DNA of 64,000 nucleotides from Malaya genurostris (GCF_030247185.1 NC_080572.1:210085435-210149434), one strand, 5' to 3'; positions 35,431 to 46,099 are shown, counted from the stretch's first letter. Notes: generated by a model from the letters alone, not told the origin. Numbers and translations are program-made.

Positions 35431-36948
35431 CATAGTTATCTTTTGGTTCCGGAGATATGATTGTATAAGTGACGTAACCGACAAAACGCGTTTTTTTCAC
35501 CGCTCATTTTTTTCAGAGATGGTTGAGCCGATTTTAACACACTTAGGCTCGTTTGAAAGCTACTATTGAATTGTAGATCGAGTTCAAAGATCGAATGACT
35601 GTCACTCCTGTTTCCGGAGATATAATGATGTACATGACGTAACCGATAAAGAGCGTTGTTTTTTACCGCTCAATTTTCTCGAAGATAGCTGAACCTATTC
35701 CACTGAACCTTAGGCTCGTTTGAATTGAATTGTGGATCAAGTTTGAAGATCAAATGGCTGTCACTTCTGATTCCGGATGGTAATGGTATAAGTGACGTAA
35801 CCGACAAAACGGGTTAATGTTTTACCACACAATTACAACAAACTTAGGCTCGTTAAAACTAACCGATTACAACAAACTTAGGCTCGTTAAAACTATTGGA
35901 CCATTGATCAAGTTCGGAGTTCAAATGGCTGGCACTTTCGATTTCAAAGATAAGTATAAGTGACGTAACCGACAAAAACCGTTGTATTTACCGCTCAATT
36001 TGCTCAGAGATGGTTGAGCCGATTTTAACAAGCCTAGGCTCGTTTGAAAGCTACTATTGAATTGTGGATCAAGTTCGAAGACCAAATGGCTCGTCACTTC
36101 TGGTTCCGGAGACATGATGGTATAAATGACGTAACCGACAAACGGGTTGATTTTTTACCGATGGCGGAGCCGATTTTAACACGCCTGGTCTCGTTCAAAA
36201 GCCACTTTTGAGTTGTGGATCAAGTTCGAAGATCAAATGGCTGTCATTTCTGATTCTGGAGATATAATGGTGTTAATAACGTAACCGACAAAACGCTTTA
36301 CTTTTTATCGTTCAATTTTCTTTGAGATGGATGAACCGATTCCAACAAGTTCAGACTCGTTTGAAAAAATACAACGGTCCATTAGTATTAATTATTAAGT
36401 TCGAAAATCAAATGGCTAGCACTTTCGGTTTCGGAGATTTAATGGTATAAGTGACGTAACCCACAATACCCGTTGTATTTTACCGCTCAATTTTCTCAGA
36501 GATGACTGAGCTGAATTTAACAAGCCTAGGCTTGTTTGAAAGCTACTATTGAGCTCGGGATCGAATTCGAATATCAGAAGGCTGTGATTTCTAGTTTCGG
36601 AGATATAATGATACAAGTGACGTAACCAACCAAACGCATTTTCTCTCCTAGCTCAATGTTCTCGTGATGGCTGAACCGATTTCAATAAAGTTTGGCTCAT
36701 TTGGAAACTACTATTGGTTCATTGAACAGGTTGTAACTTACTTGCGGTCTCGGTGATAATGGCATAAGTGGCATAAGTGACGTAAACATCAAAACTCATA
36801 ACCGCTCAAATAATCAACCGATATCAATGATTTTAGGCTCGTTCAAGGCTGTATTTTGGAGACAGTGCAGTCAAATTTTATTTAATTCAATTAAAACTGA
36901 ATGTGGAACACATGTACGATCACCCTACTGCAGTAAACTTCACACTCT

Positions 36949-36950
<2 letters not shown>

Positions 36951-37041
<91 letters not shown>
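36951..37041. repeat. CA microsatellite
   Basis: About 45 uninterrupted CA units inside the nested hAT-type element. The Thr-His frame over it is an artefact. Confidence 0.97.
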
Positions 37042-37504
37042 CGTTCCCTGACGTACCTAACGGGCAGCATTCAGAGCTTCACTCGTTTCTCTCCCAATCG
37101 AAGCTCAGTTTTACCACCGTCAGTTGATCTCTTGAAGTAACAAAATATCTCTTTCAATAGTGTGAATTCAATAGTAAACATTCGAATTGGTTCAAACTAA
37201 TAGATGAAAGACAAATCAAATAGCTGAAATATCATTCACAGAATATACATAAATTAATAGTTTCCTCCTTCAGTTTTCATTTTGAATACTTTACTTCATT
37301 TATAATTCTATTCATTTGAACTTGCTCACTACCAAGAGCGAAGACAATGAAGCAGCTAGACTACTTGGCACTTGAAACTGAGCAAGCAAAACTCCAAATG
37401 ACTAGGTACGATTATTCAACTGACGATGAATTCTGGGATCTTCACTTTAAAATGGAAGCCAAAGTCTAATGAATTAGTAGGAATATGCTGACGATCAGTG
37501 ACCA

Positions 37505-37549
37505 TAAATTTCATTTTCATCTTAGATTATTCGATTGAAAATGAAATTT
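37505..37549. repeat. Subterminal hairpin of the nested element
   Basis: AAATTTCATTTTCA pairs perfectly with TGAAAATGAAATTT across a 17-nt loop, at the right end of the hAT-type element. Confidence 0.8.
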
Positions 37550-37779
37550 TACCGCACTGTTTGGAGATATAATCGTACAAGGGACGTAATCGACACAATA
37601 TTTTATTTCATCCGTATAATTATTTCAGAGAAACTACCCGAATCAATCTGAGTGAATTCGTGTCAAAAATGAGCTCAAATTGATGTCAGAAACTATCTCA
37701 ATAAAAAGGCATAAATAGTTTAATGAGACTGTTTCGATGAAAGATTATCACCACTAAGTGGATTAATAATTTGTTACAC

Positions 37780-38225
37780 TAACTAATGTTTGAGATTCTA
37801 TTCAATATTGAGTATCAAAAAGCGATTTTCTTCTAATTATCAATTTACCTCAATTATTCTAATTTTAATTTTTTTATTTATAATTTGTAATTAAAATATT
37901 GTGATTTTGCAGAGCGACGCTTGAAATAACGTGTATTCTTATTAGTTTTGCGTTAATTGCTCCGGGTTTGATTTAATATTTAGGGATTAAGTCAAACGAG
38001 AAAAGTGCGAATCTTCATGCAAAACCATTAGCATTTTTTTTGAAAATTAGGCTTGAGTCGAATTGGTCTCTCCGTTGCTGCTGAACAAAGGATTTGTCAT
38101 ACCGAAGACGTCCATATCGAGGGAAGTCAAGCCTGATTTTGTAACTTTTTTTGCATCTAATTATTAGAATCGTTCCTTTTTTATTTCGTTTGATTTCGAT
38201 CGTAAAGGCCATAACCTTTTCGCCC
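37780..38225. other. No feature recognised
   Basis: AT-rich; a 70-codon minus frame has no known motif. Confidence 0.3.
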
Positions 38226-38230
38226 ATTTT

Positions 38231-38312
38231 CGTTGCACGTCTGTCGGGTCAGAAAACCTTTCTGATCCTACGTAGAGGTTTATTTTACCCATAGAAACTG
38301 CGTGAAAGGTAA
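38231..38312 (-). repeat. SINE fragment (same family as 44.73 kb)
   Basis: CTGTCGGGTCAGAAAACCTT and TCTGATCCTA parallel the GTCGGGCCAGAAAAACTTTC and TGACCCTA of the fuller copy at 44.73-44.87 kb. Confidence 0.5.
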
Positions 38313-38499
38313 TCTCCAACAATTCACATATGATTCGATTCAGGAAACTGGTATCATGATTCGAATATTTGATATTAATGACTAATCGAAGACGTCACGA
38401 ATATACAAATTTGATTTGGATGTAAATAGATCACAAAATCGAATAACATCAATTTAGATTATTTTTAGTCGGGTTGGCTCTCTTAATCATAAATCCTAA

Positions 38500-38870
38500 G
38501 ATAGTAGCGAAATAATGTGCCCTCGAGTACAGCCAAATTTATTCATTCGTAACAGACGTGAGCGTTCTAAAATCGTACATGAAATGAAATATTGGTATCC
38601 TAGCCGTACAATACTACAATGCAGGCACGAATTACAGCGTTCAAATCGTGGAATTACCATAATAGCAACAATAATAATAATAACAATAACAGTAAACATC
38701 ACGGCGCGTACGTGGTACATAAAATTCCCGAAGCGAGCGATTTTGTTCCCCGCTCAAACCGAGGGCACAGAGCAGGCGGTGTCACCCACAACCGGTCGGA
38801 TGACGTCGTTGAACCATACCGAAATCAGCGATATGAGGAACGTTTACTTTTTTAATGAAAGCCTCTAAAC
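38500..38870. other. Unique-looking patch with an AATAAT tract
   Basis: Higher GC at 38.70-38.83 kb. A 117-codon frame (38515-38868) runs through an AATAATAATAATAAC tract and has no recognisable domain; an overlapping frame of 78 codons exists. I do not call a gene. Confidence 0.3.
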
Positions 38871-38879
38871 GTGAACGAG

Positions 38880-40170
38880 CTAATATCAGTAAGAATTCTG
38901 ATATAAGGCAACATGAAGGCTTTGCATTTAAATGGTATGGTTTTGGAACATGCTATCTGGCAGAGCCGTTCGCAACCGTTGGAATCAAGTGCAAGGTAGT
39001 TTTGTGCGTGCAAAAATGTGTATAGATAGACACAAGTTTTTATTTTACCCTTGTATGACAACATAATACAGACTGTATATTTATAGTCTAGACATTGATT
39101 AAGATTGTTGCTTTGTGAGCTAGAACTTTAACTTCTAGTAAATCAATCAAAAAATCTGTTGAATTTTCCCCATTTCGCGCCTATTGATTCATAACTTCGG
39201 CACTATCAACGGATTCCAATGAATATTAATACCCAGAGGCTACATAAGGGAGCCATTGAAAGAGGATGTCTGGAACCATAAAACAATTATGATCAACAGT
39301 TTTATTGATATCTCTTTATATAGTGCCTACAGAATCTGATTTAAGAACTATTTTCATTGGGTTGTCGTCAATCATCTTAATGACATGCCCAACTATTGCA
39401 TTGATGCGACCCATGAAACAAAAATAAAAATGTCTATATTTGGATGAACTAGTTCCTGTCGATCAAACGAGAACGCATATTCTGAGCCTACTCAGGTAGG
39501 ATACGGTGAGACCTATCAGGCTGAGTCCGTCTCCCGCTATGCATTCTATTCTAAAAGTCAGACGTGATGTTATCTGTCTATTCTGTATTTTACGGTTACC
39601 TTATAAATCCTAACATCCAGATTTTCAAATAATTCCCATAATGGCACCCACTTGAAGAGACAATTGCAATATTTCCTCGCAACTACGTGAGCTGATCCTC
39701 TTCATAACCCATTAACTCATAAAAATAATGAATATCTTGTCATGATGAATTTTCAGTTTCATTAAAACGACCACAATTTGGTAAAAGCCGGATATAAATA
39801 AACGATAATTATAATAAATTTTTGACAAGAATCTTTCATCTCATCTTTTCCAGTCTATTCAACATTCACAAATCTTCGTCTATTTACAAAAAAAAATGTT
39901 CCGATGTTATCGATGAAAAATATTTCTCACAAGATTTTGTACGGAATTTGGATTTGACTATTAAGTAATGTAGGTAAAGACAAGAATTTACGCAGCATAT
40001 CAAAAACATTTCCACGTTAAATAAACTAAAAATATCTGCAATGAAAGGAGCAATGATTCATTCTGAGCAAAAACTAACCTTAGTTTTAACCCCAAATGCA
40101 CTCCATTACATGTGGATTATTAAAGTTTCATCTATGGGATATACCTTGTAAAATCTGATACTCTTTTTTT
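38880..40170. other. No gene recognised
   Basis: AT-rich sequence without frames longer than 70 codons and without recognised repeat borders. Confidence 0.35.
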
Positions 40171-40182
40171 ATTTTCAAAGGG

Positions 40183-40350
40183 TGCGGGTCGGGTTAAATA
40201 ATTTGGTCGGATTTCGAGACTTTTTAGAGGTTTGGATCGGGTACTGGTAAAGAATATTATTTTTTTATCGGGTACGGGAAATTAATCTCGAGTTCGGGTC
40301 GGGTCCGGGCAAATTTTTTTTATATTCGGTCGGGTTCGGGTCTGGTTCGG
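40183..40350 (+). repeat. GGGTCGGGT-rich degenerate repeat
   Basis: Repeated GGGTCGGGT, GGGTACGGG and GGGTCCGGGC motifs precede the TG tract of the next modular element. Clusters of G triplets could form quadruplexes. Minus frames reading Pro-Asp-Pro-Thr-Arg are artefacts. Confidence 0.75.
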
Positions 40351-40362
40351 ACTTGAAAAAAC

Positions 40363-40364
<2 letters not shown>

Positions 40365-40418
<54 letters not shown>

Positions 40419-40475
40419 TAAGTGTGTAAGTGTGTGTGAGTGTGTGTGTACATGTGTGTGTACATGTGTGTGTAC
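40365..40475. repeat. TG microsatellite
   Basis: Pure TG from 40365 to about 40416, then three TGTGTACATG-type interrupted units. Confidence 0.95.
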
Positions 40476-40494
40476 ATGTGTATGTAACGTTGTT

Positions 40495-41635
40495 TGCACT
40501 CATTTTTCTCGGAGATGACTGAACCGATTTTCACATACTTAGATTTAATTGCGGTTCCATAAAAGTTCCTGAATTTTGTATGGATCTAATTTTCTAACCG
40601 ATTGTGGAAAAAATGAAAATATGTGTAAAAACTTTTCTCAGAGATGGCTGAACCAAATTTCTCAAAATTAGATTCAAGTGAAAATTGCTGAATTTCATCT
40701 TGATCCGACTTCCGGAATTACTGGATAAAGTGCTGAATACTTCAAGCATTCATACAGAGCAGTCATGCAAAACACGGAAAAATGGGGTTGCTGGGGACTC
40801 AAATCAGTTCCAATCGATAGGCCTTGTCAGTTGACTACCGAACATATCGATTCTGGCTGATCCAGTTCCCGACTTCCGGTGCCGGAAGCACCAGAAATAT
40901 TGTTCACAAACTCTAAAATGAAACGAACTCACTTTACTCAGCGATGACTTATGGTCTTATGATTCCATACATAACTTCTGAATCTCATCCGGATCTGACT
41001 TTTGGTTCGGAATTACAAGGTGATAAATGTCCGAAATTTCATCCATCTTATAAAGCGCACCGGTACGTATATGCGGTGGTACGGAAGAAGTAAACTTAAC
41101 ACCACCTCTACGAACGATGTACGCTGTGTGTGGTTTTCGATTTCGTACACGCGATTAATAAAACGAAAACCAACACCGAAGCTCGATTTTGCAAACACAA
41201 TCGAGTCCGTCGGCACCGAGCACTTATGAGTCAGATTTTTCAACCATTTTGAATAAAACAGAATCACGTCACAAACACGGATATCGGTTAACGGTAAATT
41301 TTTGTACTTTTTTGTGTCGTCGACTATATGAAGGTTATGCATTTTTATCTATCGTTATCCTGTATTTAACTCAGCACCGCGTTAAATACAGGATAACGAA
41401 CGATAAAACTGCATAACATTCATATAGTTTACGAAACAACTAGGTACGAAATTTTTGAAACTGTATGACTGACATGACTATTTAATGAACCTGCAACTTC
41501 AACAGTCTTCCGTTTCCGGTTCCGGAAACAGTTCTTCAAAATATCCAGTGTGAAACTTGAATCGATATCTCGTGAAACAGTAATGAGAAAGGCATAATCA
41601 CACCACTAGGTGAATTAAAACAGGTTTTTATCGTG
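40495..41635 (+). repeat. Modular dispersed element G with far border
   Basis: Modules with CTCGGAGATGACTGAACCGA and CTCAGAGATGGCTGAACC, followed by TTCCGGAATTACTGG. It ends AATGAGAAAGGCATAATCAC, ACCACTAGGTGAATTAAAAC at about 41585-41630. A hairpin element interrupts it at 41295-41456. The frames at 41002-41229, 41013-41342 and 41189-41416 are not genes. Confidence 0.7.
41295..41456. mobile_element. Long near-perfect hairpin, probable MITE
   Basis: The arms are about 76 nt each (41295-41370 and 41381-41456) around a 10-nt loop, TCAGCACCGC. The inner 47 positions have 4 mismatches: ATCGTTATCCTGTATTTAAC on the left faces GTTAAATACAGGATAACGAA on the right. The outer part, with GTAC and ACTATATGAA blocks, also pairs. 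No clear TSD was found. It could also fold as a hairpin RNA if transcribed. Confidence 0.75.
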
Positions 41636-41639
41636 TAAA

Positions 41640-41945
41640 GATGTGCACAGTGAATAAAAACAAAAGAAAATAAATACCAGATGATTTGTTTTCATCATTT
41701 CAATAGTTTTTTTTTCTAATTTTTCAATTAAAAAAGAGGTGTCCAATAGACACTAACAAAAAACAATTAATCAACAATCGGAATTGCCACCACTTGCAAG
41801 GGAAAAAAATCCTTTTTCTGTTTTTTAGAGAAACAAGATTTGACGAAGATTGTTGTGACCAAGCTAAAAAGCAGGGAAAGACTATGTGACATTTCCATTC
41901 GTCCCGTTGTTATGAATAACTCGCCATTTGCTGTTTGCATGTATT
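41640..41945. other. No feature recognised
   Basis: AT-rich; a 64-codon minus frame without motifs. Confidence 0.3.
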
Positions 41946-41947
41946 TA

Positions 41948-42864
41948 CGAGGTCTGTTCAAAAAGTACCCGGAATTCTCATTTTTCTAAAAAAATATTTA
42001 TTTATTCGTCTACATCTATATGGTCCCCTTCAAAGTAATCCCCCCTAGATATAATACACTTATGCCAGCGTTTTTTCCAGTCTTCGAAACACCCCTGATA
42101 GTCACTTTTTGTAATGCTCTGTAGCACTCTCAGCGATTCTGCCTTTATCTCTTCAATCGATGAAAAACGCTGTCCTTTCATGGGTCTCTTCAACTTTGGG
42201 AACAGGAAAAAATCACACGGAGCGATATCTGGTGAATAAGGAGGTCGGGGCATGATTAAAGTCTTGTTTTTAGCCAAAAAATCACGATCAAAATTCAGCA
42301 GTTTTGGAACGAATTTTGCTGCCGCTCGTTTCATGCCCAAAACATTTCAAAAAATATGATGGCATGAGCCAACTGATATGCCAACTTCATCAGCAACTTC
42401 TCTAATAGTGATTTGGCGATCATCCATAATCATTTTTTCCACTTTTCCCACATTTTCATCGATTATTGACGTGCTGGGTCGACCGGAGCGTTCGTCGTCT
42501 TCAACGTCTTCGCGGCCATCTTGGAAACGCTTATACCACTCGTAAACACTTGTTTTTTTTTCATAGCAGACTCACCGTAGGCTCTCTGTAACATTTCGCA
42601 CACTTGGTTACACTTTATTTCATTTTTCACGCAAAATTTAATACAAATTTTTTGACTCTTCAATTCTTCCATAACAAAAATCGCCGAGCTCATAAAAACA
42701 CGTCTGCACCAGCCGCTACAAGACAGAATGTAAACAATGAATACAGCTGAAAATTTCACCATACATTAGGGACATATGTACCAACACAATAAAAAAAAAT
42801 TGACCACCGGACTCTCCAGACGCGCGCAATTAAAAAATTCCGGGAACTTTTCGAACAGACCTCG
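41948..42864 (-). mobile_element. mariner element (second lineage), internally deleted, both TIRs
   Basis: 917 bp, flanked by TA (41946-41947 and 42865-42866). The left end is CGAGGTCTGTTCAAAAAGTA and the right end, inverted, is CGAGGTCTGTTCGAAAAGTT, with matching sequence for about 30 bp. Transposase lies on the minus strand with its middle removed. Confidence 0.93.
42002..42672 (-). pseudogene. mariner transposase, central deletion plus frameshift
   Basis: From the methionine at 42672: MEELKSQKICIKFCVKNEIK, then EMLQRAYGESAMKKKQV. A frameshift follows, and the linker continues out of frame (ERSGRPS-type, DDRQITIREVADEV). MKRAAAKFVPKLLNFD then joins directly to RDFLAKNKTLIMPRPPYSPD, so roughly 0.37 kb holding the first two catalytic Asp blocks is gone, with the reading frame kept at the joint. 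The third Asp (SPDIAPCDFFLF) and a long intact tail with FEDWKKRWHKCI remain. The 112-codon carboxy part is still open, which suggests a fairly recent copy. Confidence 0.9.
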
Positions 42865-42869
42865 TATAT

Positions 42870-43600
42870 TCGCATTAAAATTGAAATACAGTACATGAAA
42901 GAGAAAAAAAAATTGGGTCGAAAATATTGTAAATAATACAGTACAATTCAGTAAAATATGAGGAGAGTTTGCATCACTGGGAGTGCGATGCGATCTCTAG
43001 AAACAACGAGTATCGGACTAACATTCCTTCCTTTCCCTCAGTAGCACATCCTTTGGTCGTAGCCAGCGTCTTTATTGATCGTTTAATAAAAAGTTAGGAG
43101 TGAGTGGGTATGTACAGTGAAAATGATTTGCTTCTCCCAAGCTTCATTTTCTTGGTTCATTGTACATTTCCACTCATTCGGTCAATCACGAAGTCCAACT
43201 ACGGATGATCTACTTCAGCTCAGCTCAGCTCAGTTCAGTACAATACTGTAAAATACAATACGGATATGAGCGTTATGTATAACCAAACATAGATGAAAAT
43301 CATTTCAATTCATTAAAAATCTTGTTATTTTGTTACAGAATTTTAGGACCCATATTTATCTGTGTTTGGTTCGCATTTCTGAACAATGCCAACACGATAG
43401 AAAGTTTTTAATTGAAATGATCTTGTTGCCTAATAGATCAATGTGACTATTTGTTCATGAAAACCAAAATCATTCGAACTATTTTTATTTTTTCTCGTTT
43501 TCTTTATTAAAAATTAACCATGCACTTCCATCGTTCAAAACAAGGGCCATACACTAGTAGTGATAGCATGGATTCTGGTCAGTTGGGAAATCTTTTGAGC
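42870..43600. other. No gene; short AGCTC tandem
   Basis: AT-rich apart from TCAGCTCAGCTCAGCTCAG near 43218-43238. Nothing else recognised. Confidence 0.5.
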
Positions 43601-43604
43601 TGGA

Positions 43605-43607
<3 letters not shown>

Positions 43608-43667
<60 letters not shown>
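43608..43667. repeat. TA microsatellite
   Basis: About 30 uninterrupted TA units. Confidence 0.97.
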
Positions 43668-43669
<2 letters not shown>

Positions 43670-43719
43670 CAATCTTAAAACGAAGAAGACCTTTTCGACC
43701 TTCCTATGCCATTACGGTA

Positions 43720-44030
43720 GCAACAATTGCACGACGAGCTTGTTCGTAACGAATATGCTGTACAAAAATAATCTCAAGAGTCTCCCAGTATGGAAAGGAA
43801 GCTGAAATTGAAGCGTGTTCAGAATGTACTGATTGATATGCAAAATAGGACGTAGCAGCAGACGGAAGATAATGAATGTTATATTACAGGCATACCAGCA
43901 TAATCATCGCAACCGTAGTAACGAACGGATGCAACCTACGAGATGCAAAACACGAGTTGCGGGTGAAAAAATCTCTGATTACAAGTCAACTGAATCGTTT
44001 TGAAACCTAGCCACTTGGGATTGAAACTGA
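43720..44030 (+). pseudogene. Relic shared with 51.8 kb, unidentified
   Basis: Aligns in the same orientation with 51806-52110: GCAGACGGAAGATAAT and CATCGCAACC/ACGACCACCG regions occur in the same order in both. A reading gives RNEYAVQK, stop, SQESPSMERKLKLKRVQNVL, IDMQNRT. In the other copy the equivalent is YNEFAAQNNLAQ and WKRILNSLIAMRNKT. A decayed duplicated gene or transposon is likely; I cannot name it. Confidence 0.45.
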
Positions 44031-44039
44031 TGAAGTTTG

Positions 44040-44725
44040 AACGAGGATTGTATTTATTTACAACGAACGGAAAATTGGTGGATAAGTTTTATGGGAACTT
44101 CAAATATCTGCACCACGACCTTTTGTTCCAACAGACTTCCGATTTATCAGTTTACTAAGTTCAACAAAAAGTCGATTCATCAGTGTACTACGTAGATTAA
44201 CTGTATATTTTCAGCTCGCCATTTTGACTCTAGCGATACTTTTTCGATAAATTCTTGTTAAAAAAAATAAAAACTTGTTAAAAAATTTTCAAAATATATA
44301 CATCAGAATCGTTTTATTATTTTTTTGTGTCTCCGGTACCCATTTCTCTTTTTGATTCTTTGCAAGAAAATTTTAAAATTCTAACTTCTAACGAGACCAG
44401 ACTTATATCAGCACTTGCTACGAAAACAGATTTTTGTTATAAACTTGTAACAGCTTGATGATCGGGTATTTACAACCTTAGGAAAACTGGAATTGTTGCT
44501 AAATTCAGAAGCATTTTTTTTCGCTGTCGTTTGGAAAAAAATCCAAAGAGAAAATATCAGTTTGTTTAATTTATTTTCCTAAATAAACTGATTTTTTTTC
44601 TTGAAGATTCAAGCTTTAGCGGAGAAAACTGCTTCAGCGTTTTAATTTTAATGGCTGTTTCCCTAAGATTGTAAGTATAATCTTAATGGGACTATGTGAA
44701 CAAAAGTTTTCAGTGTAATTTATTT
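44040..44725. other. No feature recognised
   Basis: AT-rich, without useful frames. Confidence 0.35.
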
Positions 44726-44730
44726 TATTT

Positions 44731-44873
44731 CGATTAGAGAGATTTTAACCTTGAGATCAGACGTTTCGTCGGGCCAGAAAAACTTTCTGACCCTATAACC
44801 GGGGTTGGGAATCGAACCCGGGTGGGCAGCGTGAAAGACATCGACTTACCCATCACACTATACACGTCTCCCA
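44731..44873 (-). repeat. tRNA-derived SINE
   Basis: On the minus strand GGGAGACGTGTATAGTGTGA starts the tRNA-like head, TAGTGTGATGGGTAAG is A-box-like and GGGTTCGATTCCC (44807-44819) is the B box. The body GGGTCAGAAAGTTTTTCTGG follows, then AAGGTTAAAATCTCTCTAAT. Shorter copies are at 38.23 and 62.30 kb. It is not a functional tRNA: the head is followed by a SINE body shared between copies. Confidence 0.75.
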
Positions 44874-45014
44874 CTGAAAAATTATAATATTTTTATTCTA
44901 TTTCGAAAACAACTCTTGAAAATCAATTCTCTCAAAAAATGTATATTTTATTAATTTTGTATTTTATGAAATATTGTAGCCGACGAAGTACATAGAAAAA
45001 ATAATGAAATTTAC

Positions 45015-45235
45015 ACGACATGTAAATAAGTAGCACTATGAAATAGACATCAGTTGAATAACAAATCCGATTTAAAACCATGATCGATGTAAAATTTAAT
45101 TTAAATGCATATATTTTTCAATGAACAAGACTGTATATTTAAAAAAAACATTGCCTTCAAAGTATATTGGAAACTAAAGAACTGTACAGAAATTTTCCTT
45201 TCAATTGCCAGTTCCGAAAATGGTCAAGATGAAGA
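45015..45235 (+). repeat. Dispersed repeat, copy 1 (pair with 57.91 kb)
   Basis: AAACCATGATCGATGTAAAA, AACAAGAC and TTCAAAGTATATTG occur in the same order and orientation at 57.91-58.11 kb. Non-coding. Confidence 0.6.
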
Positions 45236-45279
45236 AAGAATGGAAGTAGTATAAAATTATATTTTTAAAATGATTTATG

Positions 45280-45480
45280 ATTTCCTCCCTCCGGTGAACG
45301 ACCAAAAAGATTAAAGCCTGGATAAAATGAATGATATAAAAAAAATCTTGATTCAATTCCAAGAAAAAATGCAAATTTTCAATACAATACCATATATGGA
45401 GTAGTTCAGATTGTTGACGTAGGACTACACAACGACGTTTAAAATCTACGTAGGACTACAATACTTTTATTACAATTTTT
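45280..45480. repeat. Short dispersed repeat fragments
   Basis: CGGTGAACGACCAAAAAGAT and TTAAAGCCTGGATAAAATGA match the 26.09-kb stretch and may be a retroelement 3' end. TGACGTAGGACTACA (about 45416 and again near 45448) also occurs at 21.92 kb. Confidence 0.4.
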
Positions 45481-45868
45481 CTTTTGCTTACATTATTTTT
45501 TTGAATTTTTAACACCTCAAAAAAAGAATTTTCTGTCAACATGGTTTTTTTTCATAGAAAAAAAAAATTTGAGGAGCCCGAACTGTTCAATTTTACTCAT
45601 TGCATTGTTCTTCAATATTTTTTGTTACTTTTTGGATTTCACTTAGTCGAGCGAACTGGAAAAATGAAAGCATAAAAAATATTGCCTCATATTACTTGTA
45701 TTTTCAAAACCATCACTAGAAGATTCTATCAAGATTTTTTTTCAAAATTGAATAAAATCATAAACTTTCTTTGGGTATAAACTACCATAACATTTTCAAT
45801 TTGTAAATAGTTATGTAAATCATTTAGGGGTTATCCTGTTTTGTGCATAGGGCCGATTTATATACTTT

Positions 45869-45926
45869 ATATTTCGTCTTCGACTCGTCAGTACATAACA
45901 GTTTACGTTGAAATGTTATGTAACCT
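45869..45926 (-). ncRNA. Hammerhead-ribozyme-like motif with intact core, copy 3
   Basis: On the minus strand the order is TACATAAC, loop, GTTATGTA, CTGACGA, stem II GTC-GAA-GAC, GAAA. TACATAAC and GTTATGTA are perfectly complementary (stem I, 8 bp), and both conserved core blocks match the hammerhead consensus. Stem III and the cleavage dinucleotide (TT) are poorly supported. It belongs to the same family as copy 1 at 812-868, with the same loop and flanks. Confidence 0.55.
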
Positions 45927-45947
45927 AGCAGTTCAACATAAACTTAT

Positions 45948-46016
45948 GGAAGCGGAAACCGGGGACTATTAGTCCCAAACATTCGGAAGCGGAAACCGGG
46001 GACTAGTAGTCCCAAA
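45948..46016. repeat. Two-copy tandem with internal palindromes
   Basis: GGAAGCGGAAACCGGGGACT occurs at 45948 and 45985 (period 37). Each copy contains a GGGACTA-TAGTCCC-type palindrome. Confidence 0.9.
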
Positions 46017-46099
46017 GTAGATTAACATATCCACCAATTAACAAGATCTGCCAATCTGCAAATACTCATGAAAATTAAAATATTTCACTTATTGCACTT

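Larger units (their letters stand above)
36863..37559. mobile_element. hAT-type non-autonomous element nested in array F
   Basis: Flanked by a perfect 8-bp duplication TTTGGAGA (36855-36862 and 37560-37567). The ends are CAGTGCAGTCAAATTTTATT and, inverted, CAGTGCGGTAAAATTTCATT, a good TIR. The array F unit continues across the joint. It carries a (CA)45 tract. It has no transposase and its interior shows no clear similarity to the other hAT-type copies here. Confidence 0.85.
35435..37775 (+). repeat. Modular tandem array F with far border, split by a hAT-type insertion
   Basis: The anchor GACGTAACCGAC recurs at about 35471, 35636, 35793, 35962, 36128, 36278, 36453, 36619 and 36779 (spacing 150-175 bp), with a further unit at 37583. 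Each unit contains CAATTTTCTCAGAGATGG, TGAGCCGATTTTAACA, TTAGGCTCGTTTGAAAGC, TGGATCAAGTTCGAAGATCA and GGTTCCGGAGATATAATGG. A 34-bp stretch is duplicated at about 35826-35893. The array ends at the border ATCACCACTAAGTGGATTAA near 37748-37767. Minus frames of 64-66 codons here repeat the same peptide and are not genes. Confidence 0.9.

Noticed and set aside
35921..36616. Two similar minus frames (64 and 66 codons) as a duplicated gene
   Set aside because: They are the same part of two tandem repeat units, not a gene.
36863..37140. hAT-type start at the CAGAGCTTCACTCG near 37070
   Set aside because: Resembles the family B terminus, but no partner end or TSD; the interval lies within the element already defined by TTTGGAGA.
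38515..38868. 117-codon plus frame
   Set aside because: Passes through an AATAAT simple repeat giving an Ile/Thr-rich stretch; another frame of 78 codons overlaps; no motif.
44731..44873. Possible tRNA gene
   Set aside because: A and B boxes are good but the sequence continues into a SINE body repeated at 38.2 and 62.3 kb.
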